Origin: H111-94 sp034436045
GTDB lineage: Bacteria > Chloroflexota > Ktedonobacteria > Ktedonobacterales > Ktedonobacteraceae
Length of the DNA: 6,961 nt
Reading direction: 5' to 3'
Assembly: GCA_034436045.1 (NCBI GenBank)
Contig: DAOTVZ010000124.1
Coordinates: 1-6,961 of the forward strand
How positions within the stretch are numbered: the stretch's first letter is position 1; each line of letters starts with the position of its first letter. The translations under genes and the position numbers were made by a program. Positions 1-5,580 of this stretch are shown in pieces. The notes beneath the pieces are model-generated. The model had not been told where the DNA came from and ran no database searches. It saw only the letters and a program-made list of their open reading frames with translations.

Positions 1-51
1 GCGGTAAACAGGGTTATCGTCTGCCAGAAGAAAGGTCAAGTGTTTTGCCAT
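1..51 (-). CDS. Partial CDS, probable response regulator N-terminus
   Basis: Reading leftward from an ATG at 51, seventeen codons stay open to the window edge and give MAKHLTFLLADDNPVYR. The stretch LLADDNPVYR matches the first beta strand and acidic pair of a CheY-like receiver domain; the complete regulator in this window has LLADDHPVVR at the same place. The gene starts 16 bases after the stop of the upstream permease and runs the same way, so it is probably the next gene of the operon. I see no clear Shine-Dalgarno sequence before the ATG, so the exact start is uncertain. Only 17 residues are visible, so a NarL-type DNA-binding half is a guess. A different fold beginning with a similar beta strand cannot be excluded. 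Confidence 0.5.
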   Translation of the reverse strand, partial: MAKHLTFLLADDNPVYR

Positions 52-67
52 TTTTACAATTTTTTTG

Positions 68-919
68 TCAGAACTCGGCCAATGTCCCTTCGCGGCGCGC
101 GTGGTCAAAACTTCGCCGGAAAAACCACAAGCCGAGGGGGATAGTCAGGCAAGCGCTAAGCAACAAGAAAGTTATTTCGGGGAGCATATCCGCCAGTCCG
201 CTACCGCGTATTAGCGCCAGGCGTAGGGCTTTGAGGGCATGCGTGGTGGGAAGTAGGTAGGCCAGGCTTTGCAAAGCAGGGGGAAGATATTCTACTGGAA
301 ACATGACCCCGCTCAACAGGCCGCTCAGCGTCGTAAAGGCCCAGCCAACCGGATCACCCTGCTTGGATATCATCACACAGCCCGCGCTCAACAAGCCAAT
401 GCCAGACAGCGAGAGAATAGTCAATGCCAAAACCACGGTGCTCGCTAACCAGTTGATCAGCAAAGAGACTTTAAGTATCACCATCACCACGACGAAGAGG
501 ATAACTGTGTTGAGCAGCGTGTTCAAGAAACCCCATAGAGAAGCATAAAGAAGCATCAATCCCAGTGGGGTTGCGTTCAACAATAAATGTTCCAGTGTGC
601 CCATCTGCTGTTCGCTCTGGATGGCGGTACGGAAAGAGTTGAGAGAAACGCCCACAAAACCTGTAAAAGCGCTTCCGATCACCAGGTAGGCTAGCAAATT
701 GCCGCCATAGGGTTCCAGTAAAGCGAAGTGATTACCTTCAGATAAGAAGTTCGCCATCAGACCGAACTGGATGATGCTGATGAAGCCCGAAATTAGGCTT
801 AACCCCAGCGCTACCCGATAGGTCATGGTCGTCAGCCAGCCGCGCTTGACGAAAAGCCAGGCCTTGTACAGGGTGGTAATCCGCTGCGGATTGGACAATG
901 GTTGGGTTGGGAGTCTCAT
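68..919 (-). CDS. ABC-2 type transporter permease (second exporter)
   Basis: A 283-residue integral membrane protein, the membrane half of an ABC-2 exporter. About six hydrophobic segments are visible, near residues 33-53, 75-95, 121-149, 155-183, 191-207 and 245-267. Family-like marks are the polar loop EQQMGTLEHLLLNATPL (103-119), the GVMFPVEYLP stretch (204-213) just before a hydrophobic run, and a basic C-terminus ending REGTLAEF. I chose the ATG at 919 because it overlaps the stop of the preceding ATPase as ATGA, a usual sign of translational coupling. An in-frame extension to 1003 would lie inside the ATPase gene and adds a non-membrane, non-conserved tail. It pairs with the ATPase at 916-1872. 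The substrate cannot be read from sequence; the Cys-rich peptide product is the contextual guess, while lipid or drug export is the general alternative. Confidence 0.88.
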   Translation of the reverse strand: MRLPTQPLSNPQRITTLYKAWLFVKRGWLTTMTYRVALGLSLISGFISIIQFGLMANFLSEGNHFALLEPYGGNLLAYLVIGSAFTGFVGVSLNSFRTAIQSEQQMGTLEHLLLNATPLGLMLLYASLWGFLNTLLNTVILFVVVMVILKVSLLINWLASTVVLALTILSLSGIGLLSAGCVMISKQGDPVGWAFTTLSGLLSGVMFPVEYLPPALQSLAYLLPTTHALKALRLALIRGSGLADMLPEITFLLLSACLTIPLGLWFFRRSFDHARREGTLAEF

Positions 920-1872
920 GGCGTGGCAGTCTCGGTGGTCAGGCGGAAGAAAACATCCTGGAGAGTGGCTTCTCGTGTGCTGATAGCCCGAACGGGTAGG
1001 CAAGTAGATGCTACCCTCCGCAAGAGAGGAGCAATGTCGCCGGCATTTTCTTCCAATTGGAGTTGAAGGTGAGGATTGCCCAGAACAAGACTGTGGACCC
1101 GGGGGTCATGCTGCAAATCCGAGAGCAATTGCTGGATAGTTTGTTTATTCTGCAGGGCCTGTTCATCGAAAGTGATAATCAAATGGCGGCTCTTGAGAGT
1201 CTGGCGCAAGTTGAAAGGGGTGTTCAGAGCAATTAAACGGCCCTGGCGCAAGATACCGATGTAGTCGCTCAAGCTATTGGCTTCTTCCATGTCGTGCGTG
1301 GCCAACAGAATAGTTTTTCCACTGTCGCGCAGCGCGCGAATGATCTCCTGGATGCGTTGGGTGCTGGCAAGGTCCACCCCGCTGGTAGGTTCATCGAGCA
1401 GATAAACTGGTGGATCGGTAAGCAAGGCGCGCGCCAGTGATAGACGGCGTTTCATACCGGCGCTGAAACGCATATACAACACATCACGGGCTTCATACAG
1501 GCCGACTTGCGCCAACACGTGCTCAACGCGCTGACGTAACTTTTGACCATACAGTCCTCTCATGCCGCCAAAGAATTGCAAATTTTGGAAAGCGGTCAGG
1601 CGGTAGTAAAAGGCTCGTTCGCTGCCGGAGGCAAGGCCAACGAGTTGGCGGATTTGGGCCTCGTCATGGCCGATGCGGTAGCCGCAGATACTGGCTGTCC
1701 CGCGCGTGGGCAGAATCAGGGTAGACAGGATGCGCATCAGAGTTGTTTTGCCGGCCCCATTGGGGCCCAACAACCCAAAGATTTGTCCAGCCTCAACCTG
1801 GAAGGTGATCTCCTGCAAAGCGGGTTGCTGGCGGCGGGGGTAATAATGGGTCAGCGATTCGACTCGGATCAT
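916..1872 (-). CDS. ABC transporter ATP-binding protein with C-terminal extension (second exporter)
   Basis: A 318-residue ATPase that would power the permease encoded directly downstream. Motifs: Walker A GPNGAGKTT (36-44), degenerate signature FSAGMKRRL (136-144), Walker B VYLLDE (156-161), D-loop region SGVD (164-167) and switch His193 in ATHDMEEA. The nucleotide-binding domain ends near residue 225. The last 90 or so residues form an extra domain like that of DrrA-type drug and lipid exporter ATPases. The ATG at 1872 begins MIRVESLTHYY, the normal N-terminus of the fold; a longer frame to 1911 would run into the upstream permease gene. A GAGGA ribosome site lies at 1883-1887, overlapping the upstream permease stop, and the intergenic gap is 13 bases. 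Its stop overlaps the next gene's ATG by four bases. Identity as an ABC-2 ATPase is secure, the cargo is not. Confidence 0.95.
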   Translation of the reverse strand: MIRVESLTHYYPRRQQPALQEITFQVEAGQIFGLLGPNGAGKTTLMRILSTLILPTRGTASICGYRIGHDEAQIRQLVGLASGSERAFYYRLTAFQNLQFFGGMRGLYGQKLRQRVEHVLAQVGLYEARDVLYMRFSAGMKRRLSLARALLTDPPVYLLDEPTSGVDLASTQRIQEIIRALRDSGKTILLATHDMEEANSLSDYIGILRQGRLIALNTPFNLRQTLKSRHLIITFDEQALQNKQTIQQLLSDLQHDPRVHSLVLGNPHLQLQLEENAGDIAPLLRRVASTCLPVRAISTREATLQDVFFRLTTETATP

Positions 1873-1885
1873 GGCATCTTTTTCC

Positions 1886-2626
1886 TCAAATATCCTGACG
1901 GCGCAGAGCATAGCAGGCCAAAGCCACGATAACCAGACTGAGGGCCAGGACAGCCAGTCCGTCTGCCCATGATGCTTCGCCGTATAGAGCCGCCGATGGG
2001 ACGATATAGTTAAAAGGGCTGAAACGTGCCGTGAAGCTGTTGCTATTGAACAAGGCCAGCAAGAAGGTAAGGCCCAGGGCGGCGCTGGTGGATTTCATCT
2101 GGTCAGCAATCAGCACCGAAAACAAGAAGGCATAGCTCAATACCAAAAGTGCGCCTGAAAACACCTGCATCCCCGCGCCTCCCAGTTCGATCAACGACAC
2201 CGTCTCGGTCTGCCATTTGGCTGCCAGATAAAGCCCCAGCGAGGGGATGTGAATCAGCAAGAAGAGGCCGATGCTCAAGGCCGCGTATTTCTGCAATAGT
2301 ATGGTCTCACGCCGAATAGGCTTGGCCAGGAGGAGAAGAAGTGTCTCGCGTGATTTTTCCCGCCCAATGCTAGAGGCGCCCAGCAGAATGGCAAATGCAA
2401 AGCAGATGTACATCAGAGCACCATCGAACCACTGAGCTACAATCATCTTGTATTCGATTCGCAGGGTGCCAACCTGGCTCAGAATTTCGTCGGGCAGGTC
2501 GCTTAGGTCCAGGGATTTAGCCCATTGGTAGAAAATGATCTGCCAGGCGACAAATGCCATCAACACGACCAGGGCGATGACCCAGGGCCAGGTGATTTCG
2601 CGCCATTCCTTCTTGAAAATCAACAT
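1886..2626 (-). CDS. ABC-2 type transporter permease, NosY-like (first exporter)
   Basis: A 246-residue membrane protein with about six hydrophobic segments, near residues 14-33, 67-87, 113-136, 155-174, 179-196 and 221-241. The cytoplasmic stretch SSIGREKSRETLLLLLAKPI (85-104), followed by RRE and a short helix, is typical of the ABC-2 permease subfamily that includes the NosY and gliding-motility permeases. The start ATG at 2626 overlaps the upstream ATPase stop by seven bases and has a good GGAGGG ribosome site at 2632-2637, five bases away, so coupling is likely. The protein begins MLIFKKEWREI, the usual amphipathic N-terminal helix of the family. It pairs with the ATPase at 2620-3330. 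Its sequence differs clearly from the permease at 68-919, so the two exporters do not look like a recent duplication. Substrate unknown; peptide export or self-protection is inferred from context. Confidence 0.9.
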   Translation of the reverse strand: MLIFKKEWREITWPWVIALVVLMAFVAWQIIFYQWAKSLDLSDLPDEILSQVGTLRIEYKMIVAQWFDGALMYICFAFAILLGASSIGREKSRETLLLLLAKPIRRETILLQKYAALSIGLFLLIHIPSLGLYLAAKWQTETVSLIELGGAGMQVFSGALLVLSYAFLFSVLIADQMKSTSAALGLTFLLALFNSNSFTARFSPFNYIVPSAALYGEASWADGLAVLALSLVIVALACYALRRQDI

Positions 2627-3330
2627 GCTATCCCTCCACGAACATAGGCCATGAAAGTATCTCGAAGGGATTTTCCCGTCATGACCAGTTCAGCCAATGA
2701 GCATTTAACCAGCAAGCGGCCATTTTGAATGATGCCGACAGTAGTGCAAACTTGCTCAATTTCTTCCAGAACGTGCGAGGACAGGATAATGGTCTTGCCC
2801 TCGCGCTGCAATTGATGGATCATTTGCAGAATGTCGCAGCGCGCCACGGGGTCTAGACCGCTGGTAATCTCATCCAGGATCAACAATTCGGGATCGTGGA
2901 AGATACCTTGGGCAATTAGTAGCCTGCGGCGCATGCCCAAGGAGTAGGTACGTATGGAGCGGTGGGCAGGCAGGTCGAATTGTTGTAACAGGTCTTCGGC
3001 GCGATGGCGTGGCTTGGGGTGCCAAAAGCCGCCGTGAAAGCTCAAGTATTCCAAGCCGGTCATGTATTCGTACATGCCACCGCGCTCAGGTACATAGCCT
3101 ATCGCACGATGCAAAGCCGGCAAATTGCCCGGTATGACCTCTATCCCTTTGATCCACGCTCGCCCGCGAGTGGGAGTTACGAAACCCATCAGCATCTTGA
3201 TTGTGGTGGTCTTGCCTGCGCCGTTTGGGCCGACGAAGCCGAAGACTTCGCCAGTGGCAATCTCCAGGTTGAGGTCACTCACCGCTTGCAAGGTGCCGTA
3301 GTATTTGGAGAGCGCCTCTGTGCGGATCAT
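2620..3330 (-). CDS. ABC transporter ATP-binding protein (first exporter)
   Basis: A 236-residue ATPase of the CcmA/NosF-like ABC-2 group. Walker A GPNGAGKTT spans residues 34-42. The Q-loop region reads IGYVPERGGMYEYMTGLEYL (77-96), with Glu82 where Gln is canonical, a common variant in this group. The signature is YSLGMRRRL (129-137), Walker B LLILDE (149-154), D-loop SGLD (157-160) and switch His186 in SSHVLEEIE. I chose the ATG at 3330, which starts MIRTEALSKYYG at the normal first strand. A longer frame to 3378 would overlap the lipoprotein gene and adds an Arg-rich tail of no family character. The ribosome site is weak (AGGT), and a GTG two codons upstream is an alternative start. The lipoprotein stop is 17 bases upstream. 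It should work with the permease that overlaps its 3' end. Confidence 0.95.
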   Translation of the reverse strand: MIRTEALSKYYGTLQAVSDLNLEIATGEVFGFVGPNGAGKTTTIKMLMGFVTPTRGRAWIKGIEVIPGNLPALHRAIGYVPERGGMYEYMTGLEYLSFHGGFWHPKPRHRAEDLLQQFDLPAHRSIRTYSLGMRRRLLIAQGIFHDPELLILDEITSGLDPVARCDILQMIHQLQREGKTIILSSHVLEEIEQVCTTVGIIQNGRLLVKCSLAELVMTGKSLRDTFMAYVRGGIAC

Positions 3331-3347
3331 TGTCACTGACCTGTGTC

Positions 3348-3761
3348 TCACTCGCCTGCCGGGCAAGAGTCGCCCCATTCCAAGCGGTAACGTCCCCCGG
3401 CTTTGCGGGCTGCAATCTCAAGAGCCCATTTTCCGGCTGAAGGGGCCTCGATCGAGATACAATCGCTCTCGCTTGTTGGGGCCTCGAAAGTCTTTTCCCA
3501 AACGACGGCGTTGCGGGGGTCGGACAACTTGACGGTAAGGGTGCCGCTTTGGACTTCGAGATCATAGGCCATCATTAGGGCCGTCATTCCTTCCTGAACC
3601 TCGATTTGCCGCGTGGTAGTCTCAGTCAACGAGAGGAATGAGGCTTCCGAGTATCTCTTGCCGTTGCGTTCACTGAGACCGATGCTGGAATTACAAGCCA
3701 GCATACACAGTCCCAGTGTTACGAAACAAAGTATCAGTTTGACAGTGGAAAGTCGCTTCAT
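3348..3761 (-). CDS. Small lipoprotein with beta-sandwich-like domain
   Basis: A 137-residue predicted lipoprotein. The N-terminus MKRLSTVK is basic, followed by a hydrophobic core and a lipobox-like LCMLAC that puts the lipidated Cys at residue 23, then NSS. The mature part is rich in alternating beta-type stretches with turns (about 52-130), for example SGTLTVKLSDP (72-82) and EAPSAGKWALEIAARKAGG (105-123). This resembles the small jelly-roll or PPC-like domains of secreted proteins. Two further Cys (101 and 133) could form a disulfide. I chose the ATG at 3761, with an AAAAGG ribosome site nine bases upstream; a longer frame from 3830 would add 23 residues that hide the signal peptide. It sits between the Cys-rich peptides and the exporters, so it may bind the exported product or take part in immunity. 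I do not recognise the family with certainty. Confidence 0.75.
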   Translation of the reverse strand: MKRLSTVKLILCFVTLGLCMLACNSSIGLSERNGKRYSEASFLSLTETTTRQIEVQEGMTALMMAYDLEVQSGTLTVKLSDPRNAVVWEKTFEAPTSESDCISIEAPSAGKWALEIAARKAGGRYRLEWGDSCPAGE

Positions 3762-3790
3762 GGTCTTCGTCCTTTTGTTTGGTTTGTGGG

Positions 3791-3839
3791 TAGGCTGGCT
3801 TACCCAGGGAATGAAACAGAGGCAAGGCATGCCAGCCTA
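3791..3839 (-). repeat. 9-bp hairpin between second precursor and lipoprotein gene
   Basis: TAGGCTGGC (3791-3799) and GCCAGCCTA (3831-3839) are perfect inverted copies, leaving a 31-base loop. The hairpin begins eight bases after the stop of the 36-aa peptide gene. There is no T-run behind it on the minus strand, so it is not a classical intrinsic terminator. It could act as a partial terminator, or as a 3' stabiliser that lets precursor mRNA outnumber exporter mRNA. Its loop holds one arm of the longer-range 16-base inverted repeat. Confidence 0.5.
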
Positions 3840-3846
3840 GTGGAAT

Positions 3847-3957
3847 TTAGAGGTTGATGAAACAGAACTCGGCCCCGCAAGCGTTGACACCGCAAAAATC
3901 AATCACGCATGCTTCCGGGTTCACGCTTTTGTCTTGGGGTGGAACAAGCCATTCCAT
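3847..3957 (-). CDS. Cys-rich RiPP precursor peptide B (36 aa)
   Basis: A 36-residue peptide with TAA stop, probably a substrate of the radical SAM enzyme encoded upstream. The N-terminal part is MEWLVPPQDKSVNPEA; the rest begins at Cys17 and reads CVIDF, CGVNA, CGAEF, CFINL as four five-residue units. Cys is at 17, 22, 27 and 32. Each unit follows Cys-x-aliphatic (or Ala)-Asp/Asn/Glu-x, so a Cys donor and an acidic or amide residue recur in fixed register, as expected for radical SAM thioether peptides (inference). The first 16 residues parallel peptide A: M-E-aromatic-aliphatic-V, Pro7, Val12, first Cys17. A near-perfect AAGGAGG ribosome site at 3964-3970, six bases from the ATG, strongly supports translation. 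No protease cleavage motif such as Gly-Gly precedes Cys17. It could instead be a metal-binding peptide. Confidence 0.82.
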   Translation of the reverse strand: MEWLVPPQDKSVNPEACVIDFCGVNACGAEFCFINL

Positions 3958-3963
3958 GGTAAA

Positions 3964-3970
3964 CCTCCTT
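3964..3970 (-). promoter_or_regulatory. Near-consensus ribosome binding site of precursor B
   Basis: AAGGAGG on the minus strand with six bases to the ATG at 3957. It is the best Shine-Dalgarno match in the window and decides the start of the 36-aa gene. It lies in the 25-base gap after the stop of the 54-aa gene, so each precursor has its own initiation site. Confidence 0.85.
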
Positions 3971-3982
3971 AAGATACCTGGG

Positions 3983-4147
3983 TTAGGGCGCTATCAGCAC
4001 CGGGCATGCGTCAATGAGGCAACCATATAGGCCGCAGGCTTTGGCGCCGCAGATTACGTTGATGAGGCACCCATTCAGGCCGCAAGCATTCAGGCCGCAT
4101 GGTGCGTCGGGGACTTCTCCCCCCGTAGGTTCAACAATGTACTCCAT
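3983..4147 (-). CDS. Cys-rich RiPP precursor peptide A with internal duplication (54 aa)
   Basis: A 54-residue peptide with TAA stop, starting 15 bases after the radical SAM stop. The N-terminal part is MEYIVEPTGGEVPDAP; Cys follows at 17, 22, 27, 33, 38, 43 and 48. The units are CGLNA, CGLNG, CLINVI, then CGAKA, CGLYG, CLIDA, ending CPVLIAP. The second three units repeat the first three (10 of 14 aligned positions identical), so the core arose by duplication. At DNA level a 13-base block (4072-4084 and 4087-4099) repeats with a 15-base period. The M-E-aromatic-aliphatic-V start and Cys17 register match peptide B. This recalls the Clostridium Cys-rich peptides with radical SAM maturases (Clo7bot and CLI_3235 groups, from memory, not verified). 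Expected role: substrate for Cys-based crosslinking; activity unknown. Confidence 0.85.
   Translation of the reverse strand: MEYIVEPTGGEVPDAPCGLNACGLNGCLINVICGAKACGLYGCLIDACPVLIAP
4072..4099 (-). repeat. Tandem 13-base repeat inside precursor A, period 15
   Basis: CATTCAGGCCGCA appears at 4072-4084 and again at 4087-4099 on the plus strand. It encodes the two Cys-Gly-Leu-Asn units, so the repeat period is exactly five codons. This is a direct trace of pentad expansion in the core and a possible slippage site. Confidence 0.8.
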
Positions 4148-4156
4148 AGCACGTTT

Positions 4157-4162
4157 CTCCTC
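4157..4162 (-). promoter_or_regulatory. Ribosome binding site of precursor A
   Basis: GAGGAG on the minus strand, nine bases before the ATG at 4147. It abuts the stop codon of the radical SAM gene (4163-4165), so ribosomes finishing the enzyme could reinitiate here. It is clearly stronger than anything in front of the radical SAM gene. Confidence 0.7.
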
Positions 4163-5518
4163 TTACCTTGATAGGCTAGCCGGCTGCACGGGGTTGACGG
4201 CAGTCTGGCCTTGCCTCTGTTTCCGGCTCATCTCGTAGCGCAACATGAGTATGTCCCTCAAGTTATAACGCCAGCGCTCGCAGCGAGGAACGTTTTCTAC
4301 GTTCTCAACCAAAGTGTTGTAAGGACAGCCGCCCATACAAATAGGCAGGATGGGGCAGCGGCGGCAGGTCTCGTATTTGAAGGGGCTGGTAACCAACCAA
4401 CGTACATGCTCTGCATTCAACGTCACCACCTGGCTTACATGGCCAACCCTTCTTCGTTCATCACCAATCGTATTCCAGCATTTGTATAAGTTGCCCCATG
4501 GATCGATCACGAAAGCGTTCAGGCGTGTAGCCCCGCAATAAGTGGCCATGGGTTGAGGGTATTTGCCAATCTGCCAGCCCCGTTCTAGGGCCAGTTGATA
4601 CAATTGGGTTTCGACTCTGGAAAAGCTCTGATCCGAGAAGCATCGTTTGGCAACAACTTTATGGCTGGCTTCGTAGGCCTCCAGCTGGGCAAAATAAATA
4701 CCTAACTTGTGTTTTAGCCCTTCCGCTTCGAGAATATCCAGTAAGCCTGGCACCATTTCCTGATTGGTCTGGTCTACATTGACACGGATGACCACCCGCA
4801 GGAGATCAACGATCTCGGTAAGATTGTGCAGAATGGTCTCGAATGAGCCGCGTCCTCCCACTCGGGGGCGACGAGAGTCATGTACGGCGGGTGGCCCATC
4901 CAAGGTTACCTGAACGAATTCGACTCCATGCTCACGCAGCTCCAGCGCAGTGGCACGGTCAAGCAAGTACCCATTCGACACCATGCTGCTCGTGTAGGTA
5001 CCCTCCCGCCGGTCCATCATTTCTCTGAAACGGCGCGCCAGATGCAGGATAATACCTTTGGCCAGGAGCGGCTCGCCCCCATACCACACGACCGACAAGT
5101 GCCTCAAGGTACGGTCGTTTGCCTGGCAGAAGTCTACGATTTGCTGTTCCGTTTCTGCAGACATTCTTCCGCCACGGCGCACGTCCTGCTCATAACAATA
5201 AAGGCAGCGCAAATTGCAGGCCAGCGTTGGCGCAATGGTTAACGAGAGAGTGTTGGTCTGAAAACGGCTCGCCCAATGAATGGCCTCTAGGCGTGCGACT
5301 TCGTCTATTTCGTCATCAATCAGGAATGCCCCTCGTCGCATTTCCTCAACTAGATTAGCTGGCGTTTTCACATCAAGCAGGTTCCCTTCGAGCAAGGCCT
5401 GGAAGATAGGTGCTGTATCTGCGTTGAGTACTGCTAGACCACAACTGGCGCAATTGAAGGCCAGATAGGCTTGCTCTGCATCCAGAGGCAGAATTACATT
5501 GTAGGACGACGCTTTCAT
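4163..5518 (-). CDS. Radical SAM/SPASM peptide maturase
   Basis: A 451-residue enzyme that should install radical-based crosslinks in the two Cys-rich peptides encoded right after it. An N-terminal domain (about 1-85) starts SSYNVILPLD, as in other SPASM peptide maturases, and probably serves precursor binding. The SAM-binding 4Fe-4S motif is CNLRCLYC (Cys101, 105, 108). Further core marks are WYGGEP (145-150), SNG (181-183) and TLDG (205-208). The SPASM domain supplies Cys328, then Gly342-x4-Cys347, then Cys385, 388, 394, 398 and 413 (Cx2Cx5Cx3C spacing), enough for two auxiliary clusters. The ATG at 5518 is the only good start; only a weak AGAG lies before it, suggesting modest expression. 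All key Cys are present, so it looks functional. The precursors' pattern suggests sactipeptide- or ranthipeptide-type thioethers, but bond type cannot be read from sequence. Confidence 0.93.
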   Translation of the reverse strand: MKASSYNVILPLDAEQAYLAFNCASCGLAVLNADTAPIFQALLEGNLLDVKTPANLVEEMRRGAFLIDDEIDEVARLEAIHWASRFQTNTLSLTIAPTLACNLRCLYCYEQDVRRGGRMSAETEQQIVDFCQANDRTLRHLSVVWYGGEPLLAKGIILHLARRFREMMDRREGTYTSSMVSNGYLLDRATALELREHGVEFVQVTLDGPPAVHDSRRPRVGGRGSFETILHNLTEIVDLLRVVIRVNVDQTNQEMVPGLLDILEAEGLKHKLGIYFAQLEAYEASHKVVAKRCFSDQSFSRVETQLYQLALERGWQIGKYPQPMATYCGATRLNAFVIDPWGNLYKCWNTIGDERRRVGHVSQVVTLNAEHVRWLVTSPFKYETCRRCPILPICMGGCPYNTLVENVENVPRCERWRYNLRDILMLRYEMSRKQRQGQTAVNPVQPASLSR

Positions 5519-5544
5519 GGACTAACTCTACATTGGGGGTAGTT

Positions 5545-5580
5545 TTTTCGACAGAGGTGCGTTTAGCACATCTCCGAAAA
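5545..5580 (-). repeat. Hairpin in the leader of the radical SAM gene
   Basis: On the minus strand TTTTCG pairs with CGAAAA, then after a small internal loop AGA with TCT, a mismatch, and GTGC with GCAC, leaving the five-base loop TAAAC. It ends 26 bases before the ATG. No T-run follows it, so it is not a terminator in the direction of the operon. It could be an operator on DNA or a leader stem on RNA. Confidence 0.5.

Larger units (their letters stand above)
3813..4223 (-). repeat. 16-base inverted repeat bracketing the two precursor genes
   Basis: GAAACAGAGGCAAGGC at 3813-3828 is the exact reverse complement of 4208-4223. The right arm lies in the last codons of the radical SAM gene (encoding KQRQG), and the left arm lies downstream of the second precursor. 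In the transcript the arms could pair and close a loop of about 380 bases that contains both precursor genes. Past the perfect core, pairing resumes weakly after a four-base bulge (CAG with CTG). The coordinates given span both arms and the enclosed genes. Confidence 0.6.

Noticed and set aside
3275..3565. Minus-strand frame of 96 codons over the lipoprotein and ATPase junction
   Set aside because: It overlaps two well-supported genes in another frame and has an Arg/Pro-rich composition typical of an out-of-frame reading.
3791..3839. Rho-independent terminator ending the precursor transcript
   Set aside because: The 9-bp stem has a 31-base loop and no T-run, so full termination is unlikely. 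Listed only as a hairpin.
4014..4238. Plus-strand frame with repeated Arg-Pro-Gln units opposite precursor A
   Set aside because: Its repeats are the mirror of the tandem repeat in precursor A. It has no ribosome site or known domain, and it runs against every supported gene.
4843..5358. Several overlapping plus-strand frames within the maturase gene
   Set aside because: They are antisense to a gene with complete catalytic motifs and show no domains of their own.
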